Source: CAZCZZ01 sp964503335 | GTDB lineage: Bacteria; Verrucomicrobiota; Kiritimatiellia; CAIVKH01 | DNA: 7,049 nucleotides | Assembly: GCA_964503335.1 (NCBI GenBank) | Contig: CAZCZZ010000103.1 | Coordinates: 1-7,049, forward strand | Direction: 5' to 3' | In this document: positions 1-4,087 of the stretch, in pieces | Numbering within the stretch: position 1 is the stretch's first letter | How the letters are laid out: the number at the start of each line of letters is the position of its first letter | Notes under the pieces: model-generated | What the model saw: only the letters and a program-made list of their open reading frames with translations | Told to the model about the DNA's origin: nothing | The model's database searches: none | Translations under genes and position numbers: made by a program

Positions 1-81
1 GCCTTTACACCCGCTTCGCTTGAGGGCGCAGAGGTCGCAGAGCCGATTCGACTTCATTCCCTTCGCGATCTTCCTGTGAAA
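1..81. repeat. Degenerate intergenic repeat-like sequence
   Basis: The heptamer CGCAGAG occurs twice, at 27-33 and 36-42, giving CGCAGAGGTCGCAGAG. A second block at 59-81 (CCTTCGCGATCTTCCTGTGAA and one more A) resembles, from memory, the opposite arm of a family of intergenic repeats built on CGCAGAGG and CCTTCGCG...GTGAAA that is scattered through many environmental bacterial genomes. None of the three forward frames here gives convincing protein: frame 3 has a stop at 21-23 and frame 2 has one near 77. The family assignment is recollection; only the short internal duplication is directly visible. Confidence 0.3.
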
Positions 82-89
82 GCTCCTCC

Positions 90-452
90 GGGAGGGCGAT
101 CTGCTCCGGCCAAGCGTGGTCTTGGGCTTACGACAAGAAGGACATTTCGCGTTATCCGTTGAATCAACTGGGTAAGAGCCTCGGATTTACGATCACAGGT
201 CAGAATATTGGAAGCCCGGTTAACAAGGAGCTTTCGACGTACCTGCTCGGCGTTGACACCGTGACCCGTACGGATTGGTGGCCGTCGATGGTTGAATCGC
301 ACGTGCGTGGGAGTCGTCCGCTGATCCGGGATGAAAATCTCAAGACGATGGCGATCTTCATTCCGCGCGGCAGCGGGCGGATCTTCATCTTCGGACACGG
401 GTCGATCCTCAAGGAGAATCCACAGATTCTCCTGAATATCCTGGGTGGATAA
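90..452 (+). pseudogene. C-terminal remnant of a larger protein, possibly GATase-like/TCAF-like
   Basis: The frame is open from 24 to the TAA at 450-452, but plausible protein begins only around 90. It contains SGQAWSWAY (105-131), then YPLNQLGKSLGFTITG, a DWWPS segment and a C-terminal stretch ending GSGRIFIFGHGSILKENPQ and ILLNILGG. The GQAWxWA pattern followed by P-x-N-x-x-G recalls the glutamine-amidotransferase-like region seen in TCAF/M60-associated proteins. The glycine-rich strand followed by G-H-G-S near the end would suit the last strands of such a fold. There is no ATG or GTG in frame; the only usual start is TTG at 159, without a Shine-Dalgarno sequence at a proper distance, and it would cut into the recognisable part. 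The protein would be under about 121 residues, far too short for the family. I therefore read it as a decapitated gene, either a true remnant or a scaffold/assembly break next to the repeat-like DNA at 1-81. The family call is weak; that it encodes or encoded protein is fairly likely. Confidence 0.45.
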
Positions 453-524
453 GACCGGACCTTCAGCAATCGGCTCGTGCCGCATGGGCAGAGGGGCGGC
501 AAATCGTATCGGCTTGTAAAAGCC

Positions 525-539
525 TTCCAATCATTGGAA
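525..539. repeat. Palindrome TTCCAATCATTGGAA, copy 1
   Basis: This is a 15-bp inverted repeat, two perfect 6-bp arms TTCCAA/TTGGAA around TCA. With the following C it shares a 16-base direct match, apart from one A/G change, with the copy at 557-571. Their centres are 32 bp apart, about three helical turns. It could be an operator for a dimeric regulator, a small RNA hairpin, or a dispersed intergenic repeat; the sequence alone does not decide. Confidence 0.75.
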
Positions 540-543
540 CATC

Positions 544-553
544 CAAGGCCTTG
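544..553. repeat. Palindrome CAAGGCCTTG between the two TTCCAA palindromes
   Basis: This is a perfect 10-bp palindrome whose centre lies almost midway between the two TTCCAA-N3-TTGGAA copies (centres near 532, 548.5 and 564). Together the three symmetric elements fill nearly all of the 50 bases before kdsA. The arm TCCAAGG/CCTTGA looks like a degenerate, closed-up version of the flanking palindromes. Confidence 0.5.
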
Positions 554-556
554 ATA

Positions 557-571
557 TTCCAATCGTTGGAA
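557..571. repeat. Palindrome TTCCAATCGTTGGAA, copy 2
   Basis: This is the second copy, with the same 6-bp arms TTCCAA/TTGGAA around TCG. It ends 8 bases before the kdsA ATG and is followed by CTTTTCTT, so it occupies the place where a ribosome-binding site would normally sit. In RNA it could form a short hairpin followed by a U-rich stretch, but the stem is only 6 bp with two G-C pairs, too weak for me to call a terminator. Confidence 0.75.
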
Positions 572-579
572 CTTTTCTT

Positions 580-1398
580 ATGACACGCGTTATCCATGTC
601 GGATCGGTCAAAATCGGGGGCAATTCGCCGCTCGCGCTGATTGCGGGGCCTTGCATCATCGAGAGCCGTGCGCTGTGCCTTGATCTGGCGAAGAAGCTGG
701 TGGCGTTGGCCCGGGCGGAGCGCATTCCGCTCATCTTCAAGGCGTCGTTCGACAAGGCGAACCGTTCTTCGCACAAGTCCTTCCGCGGTCCGGGGTTGGA
801 GAAGGGGCTGGAAATCCTTGCCGAGGTGAAGGCGAAGTTTAACGTGCCGATCCTGACCGACGTGCATCATGAGGCCGAAGTGCCGGTCGCGGCGCAGGTG
901 GTTGACGTGCTCCAGTTGCCGGCTTTCCTCTGTCGCCAGACCGACCTCGTGGTCGCCCTCGGCGAGAGCGGCAAGGTGGTCAACGTGAAGAAGGGACAGT
1001 TCCTCGCGCCGTGGGATGTGAAGAACATCATCGCGAAGATCGAGGGCACGGGGAACAAGCAGATCATCCTGACGGAGCGCGGCTCGTCGTTTGGATACAA
1101 CAACCTTGTCGTGGACATGCGCAGCCTGCCGATCATGGGCGGCTTTGGCTATCCGGTCGTCTTTGACGCGACGCACAGCGTGCAGAAGCCGGGCGGCGGC
1201 GGATCGTACACGGCGGGCGATGGCATCTATGCGCCGGCGCTGGCGCGGTCGGCTGTGGCGATGGGGTGCGACGGCGTGTTCCTGGAAACGCATCAGAATC
1301 CGGCCGAGGCGTTGTCGGACAAGGAGAACGCCATCCCGTTCAAGTCATTGCGTGGTCTCTGGAAACAATTGAGGGCGATCGATGGCATCGTGGGTTGA
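580..1398 (+). CDS. kdsA: 3-deoxy-8-phosphooctulonate synthase (Kdo-8-phosphate synthase), metal-dependent type
   Basis: This cytoplasmic enzyme condenses phosphoenolpyruvate with D-arabinose 5-phosphate to Kdo 8-phosphate, the committed step towards the inner-core sugar of LPS. The 272 residues match the family's usual length. Visible family motifs are AGPCIIES (22-29), FKASFDKANRSS (53-64), RGPG (69-72), DVHH (94-97), LPAFLCRQTDL (113-123), NVKKGQ (135-140), FGYNNLVVDM (171-180) and DATHSVQ (196-202). Cys25, His199, Glu236 and Asp247 sit where the metal ligands of the Aquifex aeolicus enzyme lie, whereas the metal-free E. coli enzyme has Asn at the cysteine position. I therefore predict the metal-dependent class. 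The ATG at 580 gives the normal N-terminus (residues 1-10 lead into the first barrel strand). No Shine-Dalgarno precedes it; the upstream bases are a palindrome plus CTTTTCTT. It is the first gene of the operon, and its last 17 bases overlap kdsC. Confidence 0.96.
   Translation: MTRVIHVGSVKIGGNSPLALIAGPCIIESRALCLDLAKKLVALARAERIPLIFKASFDKANRSSHKSFRGPGLEKGLEILAEVKAKFNVPILTDVHHEAEVPVAAQVVDVLQLPAFLCRQTDLVVALGESGKVVNVKKGQFLAPWDVKNIIAKIEGTGNKQIILTERGSSFGYNNLVVDMRSLPIMGGFGYPVVFDATHSVQKPGGGGSYTAGDGIYAPALARSAVAMGCDGVFLETHQNPAEALSDKENAIPFKSLRGLWKQLRAIDGIVG
1371..1384 (+). promoter_or_regulatory. Ribosome-binding site of kdsC
   Basis: GAGGG at 1371-1375 lies 6 bases before the ATG at 1382, inside the end of kdsA. 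It supports the start that gives the 17-base overlap and suggests translational coupling of KdsC to KdsA. Confidence 0.6.
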
Positions 1399-1921
1399 GA
1401 AAAAAGCGTCGCATATCGACGTGATCATCTTCGACGTGGACGGCGTGCTCACGCGCGGTGATATCACGTATGGTCCCGAAGGCGAGACTAAGAGCTTCAA
1501 CGTCCTCGACGGACATGCCTTTGTCATGGCGAAAAAAGCCGGCTTGAAGATCTGCGTGGTGTCGGCGCGAAAGTCCGAGCCTGTGAAGCGGCGCATGACC
1601 GAGCTGCCGGTGGACGAATTCCTCGACGGGCAGTCGAACAAGGCCACGTCGGTCAAGGTGCTGCTGCAGAAGATGGGCATCCGGCCGACGAACGCCTGCT
1701 ACGTGGGCGATGACCTGGTGGACTTGCCCGCGATGGGTGTCGTTGGACTTTCGGTCGCGGTCGCCAACGCGGTGGACGACGTGAAGGAGCGCGCGGCGCA
1801 TATCACGAAGGCACGGGGCGGCGAAGGCGCGGCCAGGGAAGTGATCGAGATGGTCCTGCGGGCGCGCGGCGTCTGGAGTAAGATGGTGCAGGAGTATGTG
1901 GAGCAGGGCCGTGAGAAGTAG
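1382..1921 (+). CDS. kdsC: 3-deoxy-D-manno-octulosonate 8-phosphate phosphatase (HAD family)
   Basis: KdsC removes the phosphate from Kdo 8-phosphate, giving free Kdo for activation by KdsB. The 179-residue length is typical of this capless, tetrameric HAD phosphatase. Motif I is DVDGVLT (18-24), with nucleophile Asp18 and acid/base Asp20. Motif II is VVSAR (59-63), with Ser61 where E. coli has Thr. The GQSNK segment (83-87) supplies the motif III lysine, and motif IV is YVGDDLVD (107-114). The tail motif GGEGAAREV (146-154) is characteristic of KdsC and reaches into the neighbouring active site. The C-terminal extension after this motif is rather polar and ends EQGREK. It follows kdsA with an overlap of 17 bases, as the next step of the same pathway, and overlaps the start of the lptC-like gene. 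No kdsB or Kdo transferase gene is in the window. Confidence 0.95.
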   Translation: MASWVEKKASHIDVIIFDVDGVLTRGDITYGPEGETKSFNVLDGHAFVMAKKAGLKICVVSARKSEPVKRRMTELPVDEFLDGQSNKATSVKVLLQKMGIRPTNACYVGDDLVDLPAMGVVGLSVAVANAVDDVKERAAHITKARGGEGAAREVIEMVLRARGVWSKMVQEYVEQGREK

Positions 1922-2372
1922 GTGGGTCCTTGCCAGCGTGGCCTTGACCCTGTTGTTTGTCCCGTTCGCAAGGGCGGAGAAGTCGAACGACGTGCAGACG
2001 GTGTCGAAGTTCCGCGTACCCTCGTATGATGAGCAGGGCGAGCTGACTTCGCAGATGTTCGGCGACTATGCGACGATCATGCCGGACGGCTATGTGGAGG
2101 TCACGCAGTTGCGGATGGAGTTCTACAAGGGCTCGGAGTCGAACCGCGTGACGGATATGCAGGTCACGGCGCCGCGTTGCCTGTATCATCGGGAGCGGGG
2201 CGCCGCCGTGTCGGATTCCGACGTGCGCATCTCGCGCGAGAACATGGTGGTGACGGGGACGGGGTTTGTCTTCCACAACGGGAGCCAGTCACTGAAGATT
2301 TTGAAGAATGCGAAGGTCGTGATCAGGAACGCCGATCGCTCGATGGAGAAGGACGGGGTGAAGGTGCCATGA
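1896..2372 (+). CDS. lptC: LptC-like periplasmic LPS-transport protein with signal peptide
   Basis: Its position between kdsC and lptA, and its LptC/OstA-like all-beta sequence, point to LptC, which receives LPS from the LptBFG transporter at the inner membrane and hands it to LptA. Residues 1-9 are arginine-rich, 10-23 are hydrophobic, and ARA (25-27) followed by EK forms a good signal-peptidase I site. The rest alternates short strands, for example YATIMPDGYVEV, VTDMQVTAPRCLYH and GTGFVFHNGSQSLKILKNAK. Classical LptC keeps its N-terminal helix as a membrane anchor and is about 190 residues, so this 158-residue protein with an apparently cleavable signal is unusual and could instead be a second LptA-like protein. 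The start is uncertain: ATG 1896 has GGAG only one base upstream, while in-frame GTG 1911, behind GGAGCAGGG, gives 153 residues and a better-spaced site. It overlaps kdsC by 26 or 11 bases. Confidence 0.75.
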   Translation: MWSRAVRSRWVLASVALTLLFVPFARAEKSNDVQTVSKFRVPSYDEQGELTSQMFGDYATIMPDGYVEVTQLRMEFYKGSESNRVTDMQVTAPRCLYHRERGAAVSDSDVRISRENMVVTGTGFVFHNGSQSLKILKNAKVVIRNADRSMEKDGVKVP

Positions 2373-2884
2373 AACACGTGATCATTGCCATGCTGCTCGG
2401 GTTGTCGGTCCCGGCGGCCGGATTGGCCCAGACCGCGAAGAAGGCCGGGGCACCGGCTCCGGCCGCTGAAGAGAATCTGACCGTCATCACGTCGGACAAG
2501 CTGACCTTCGAGAATTTGAAGCACTACGCGATTTTCGAGGACAATGTGGTGGTGGTGGATCCCGGCATGCGCATCCTGGCCGACAAAATGACCGTGCTTT
2601 TTGACGACAACAACAAGGTGAAGACGATCAGGGCCGAGGGGCAGGTCTACATCATCCAGGAAGACAAGAAGGCGCGCGCGGACCTTGCGGTGTACAATGT
2701 CGAGACCCAGGTGATCGTGCTGACGGGCACGCCCCAGGTCACGCAGGGTCCGAACGTCCTGACGGGCGACGTGATCACGTTCTTCCGGGCGGAGGGTCGC
2801 ATGACTGTGGAACCGCGCTCCAAACTGGTTATCTTTCCCAAGGAAGGAAAGGGCGGCACGATCGATCCATTTTTCGGGAAGTAG
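2369..2884 (+). CDS. lptA: LptA/OstA-like periplasmic LPS-transport protein
   Basis: LptA polymerises into the periplasmic bridge that carries LPS from LptC to the outer-membrane LptD. The 171-residue product has a signal peptide: KH at 2-3, a hydrophobic segment at 4-19, and cleavage predicted after GLA (18-20). An Ala/Pro-rich linker follows, then an OstA-type repeat domain beginning ITSDKLTFENLKHYAIFEDN (40-59). Later repeats include ILADKMTVLFDD (69-80), IRAEGQVYIIQEDKKARAD (87-105) and VLTGTPQVTQGPNVLTGD (117-134), with the G-x-P-x-V-x-Q-G turn typical of LptA. The frame is open further upstream to about 2177, but ATG 2369 is chosen because it places the signal peptide at the N-terminus, has AAGGTG just before it, and forms the usual ATGA overlap with the lptC stop. 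The C-terminal tail is basic and ends in IDPFFGK. Confidence 0.88.
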   Translation: MKHVIIAMLLGLSVPAAGLAQTAKKAGAPAPAAEENLTVITSDKLTFENLKHYAIFEDNVVVVDPGMRILADKMTVLFDDNNKVKTIRAEGQVYIIQEDKKARADLAVYNVETQVIVLTGTPQVTQGPNVLTGDVITFFRAEGRMTVEPRSKLVIFPKEGKGGTIDPFFGK

Positions 2885-2889
2885 TCTTT

Positions 2890-3008
2890 ATGGTGTCAGA
2901 TAACACAACGCTGGTCCGGACCGAGGAACTCGTTAAGGAGTATGGCGGCAAGCGCGTCGTCAACGGCGTGAGCCTTGAGGTCAGGGCGGGCGAAGTGGTG
3001 GGCTTGCT
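2890..3008 (+). CDS. lptB: LPS-export ABC transporter ATPase, N-terminal fragment cut by the gap
   Basis: LptB is the cytoplasmic ATPase that powers LPS extraction by LptF and LptG. Only the first 40 residues are present: MVSDNTTLVRTEELVKEYGG followed by KRVVNGVSLEVRAGEVVGLL. The pattern L-x-K-x-Y-x-x-x-x-VV-x-x-VS-L-x-V-x-x-GE-VVGLL is the standard first strand pair of LptB. Sequence stops immediately before the Walker A loop (GPNGAGKT in the family), so no catalytic residue can be checked. ATG 2890 lies 5 bases after the lptA stop, with GGGAAG about 8 bases upstream. The place after lptA is the expected one, which makes LptB much likelier than another ABC ATPase. The missing part should be about 200 residues. 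Confidence 0.85.
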
Positions 3009-3108
3009 NNNNNNNNNNNNNNNNNNNNNNNNNNNNNNNNNNNNNNNNNNNNNNNNNNNNNNNNNNNNNNNNNNNNNNNNNNNNNNNNNNNNNNNNNNNN
3101 NNNNNNNN
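3009..3108. other. Assembly gap of 100 N
   Basis: Exactly 100 unknown bases, the conventional placeholder for a gap of unknown size. It cannot be the true length: it should contain about 200 residues of LptB and roughly 100 residues of HprK, so at least about 0.9 kb. In many Gram-negative bacteria rpoN and a hibernation-factor gene (hpf/raiA) lie between lptB and the PTS genes and may also be hidden here. Confidence 0.98.
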
Positions 3109-3780
3109 ATCACGCGAAGCCGCCACGCCTTGCCGGAGATGGTGAAGCTTTCGAAGCAGTTCCGGATCCCGGTCCTGCGGTCGCCGATGATTACCGGTCG
3201 CTTCATCAACGCGGCCACGGTTATCATCGAGAACCTCGCTTCGCCGCGCCTGCGAGTGCATGGAACGATGGTCGATATCCTCGGCGTGGGCGTCATGATC
3301 GAAGGCGACCCGGGCATCGGGAAGAGCGAGACCGCGCTGACGCTGATTGAGAGGGGTCACAGTCTCATTGCCGACGACATCACGGTATTGCGCCGCACGG
3401 GCGACAATGTTATCTTGGGTTCTTCGGTAGATATTACGCGTTACCACATGGAGATAAGGGGTTTAGGCATAATTCACGTGCCGAGCCTCTTCGGGGTCGC
3501 CTCCATGCGTGGTGAGACGAAGCTTGATCTTGTGGTGCGTTTGCAGCGGCCGGACCCGACCATAGAGCATGATCGCTCTGGTCTATCCCCGAAGACGCGA
3601 GACATCATGGGAGTCGAGATTCCTCTCGTGACGTTGCCGGTGGCGGCGGGCCGCGACCTTGCCCACGTGGTGCAGGTGGCGGCGCTGAATGAGCGGTTGA
3701 AGCAGCTCGGGCATGATGCCGCGAAAGAGTTGAACCAGAAGTTGATTGACCGGATGGCGGAGCGACAGAACCGGAAGTGA
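3109..3780 (+). CDS. hprK: HPr kinase/phosphorylase, C-terminal catalytic part (5' end lost in gap)
   Basis: HprK/P phosphorylates HPr on its regulatory serine using ATP or pyrophosphate and can reverse the reaction. The visible 223 residues begin near the end of the N-terminal domain and contain the whole catalytic domain. Seen in order, numbered from the first codon after the gap: RIPVLRS (19-25), HGTMVDILGVGVMIEGDPGI (51-70) with the Walker A GDPGIGKS (66-73), LIADD (86-90), the family signature MEIRGLGII (114-122) followed by LFG, and PVAAGRDLAHVVQVAALN (177-194). The conserved histidine in HGTMVDI, the Walker lysine and serine, and the DD pair are present, so the enzyme looks active. About 100 N-terminal residues are missing. 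The stop is 4 bases before the ptsH start, which ties kinase and substrate into one transcription unit. Confidence 0.95.
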   Translation: MTRSRHALPEMVKLSKQFRIPVLRSPMITGRFINAATVIIENLASPRLRVHGTMVDILGVGVMIEGDPGIGKSETALTLIERGHSLIADDITVLRRTGDNVILGSSVDITRYHMEIRGLGIIHVPSLFGVASMRGETKLDLVVRLQRPDPTIEHDRSGLSPKTRDIMGVEIPLVTLPVAAGRDLAHVVQVAALNERLKQLGHDAAKELNQKLIDRMAERQNRK

Positions 3781-3787
3781 TGGAGTG
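3773..3787 (+). promoter_or_regulatory. Ribosome-binding site and GTG start of ptsH
   Basis: GGAAG at 3773-3777 lies 7 bases before GTG 3785. This decides the ptsH start, because the longer in-frame alternative (TTG 3746, inside hprK) adds a low-complexity extension with no counterpart in HPr and has no such site. Confidence 0.55.
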
Positions 3788-4081
3788 ACTACACCAGTGT
3801 CGGGTCCAGCAAAAACCTTGGAGCGCGAGTACAAGATCCTGAACAAGTTCGGGATCCATGCGCGTCCTGCCGCCCTTTTCGTAAAGACGGTCAGCCAGTT
3901 CCAGAGCGAAGTAACCGTGGATAAAGAGGGCATGATCGCATCGGGCAAGAGCATCATGGGCCTTCTCACGCTGGAAGGGTATCAAGGCTCTATTCTAAAA
4001 GTCACTGCAACGGGTCCCGACGCGGAAGAAGTGCTGAAGGCCGTGCAGGAATTGATCGACAAGAAATTCTACGAGGACTGA
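3785..4081 (+). CDS. ptsH: Phosphocarrier protein HPr
   Basis: HPr accepts phosphate from enzyme I on a histidine and passes it on; phosphorylation of its serine by HprK switches it to a regulatory role. From GTG 3785 the protein has 98 residues, about ten longer at the N-terminus than usual (VTTPVSGPAKTLERE before the first strand). The active-site segment GIHARPAA (23-30) has His25, equivalent to His15. The regulatory segment GKSIMGLL (54-61) has Ser56, equivalent to Ser46, in its usual context. The C-terminal helix is EEVLKAVQELIDKKF. Both phosphorylation sites are thus intact, matching the upstream hprK and downstream ptsI. GTG 3797 is a possible shorter start. Confidence 0.95.
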   Translation: MTTPVSGPAKTLEREYKILNKFGIHARPAALFVKTVSQFQSEVTVDKEGMIASGKSIMGLLTLEGYQGSILKVTATGPDAEEVLKAVQELIDKKFYED

Positions 4082-4087
4082 GTTCTC

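Noticed and set aside
478..501. Inverted repeat TGCCGC/GCGGCA in the intergenic region
   Set aside because: The stem is six base pairs with a 12-base loop and no T-tract; such matches are expected by chance in GC-rich DNA.
514..560. Sigma-70 promoter before kdsA (TTGTAA or TTGGAA as -35)
   Set aside because: No -10 hexamer of acceptable quality occurs at 16-18 bases from either candidate, so I do not call a promoter.
54..562. Two minus-strand frames opposite the upstream gene remnant
   Set aside because: They overlap each other and the more protein-like plus-strand frame, and show no motif I recognise.
557..579. Second palindrome plus CTTTTCTT as an intrinsic terminator
   Set aside because: The stem is 6 bp with two G-C pairs and the T stretch is interrupted and runs straight into the kdsA start codon.
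463..1293. Minus-strand open frame of 276 codons opposite kdsA
   Set aside because: It is an antisense shadow of kdsA, with biased Arg/His/Asp composition, and it covers the intergenic palindromes.
2177..2371. Upstream extension of the lptA frame to a start near 2177
   Set aside because: It would place the signal peptide in the middle of the protein and overlap lptC by nearly 200 bases; the extension is arginine-rich, like an out-of-frame reading of lptC.
3746..3784. TTG start giving a longer HPr
   Set aside because: The added residues have no HPr counterpart and lie inside hprK; GTG 3785 has a well-spaced GGAAG.
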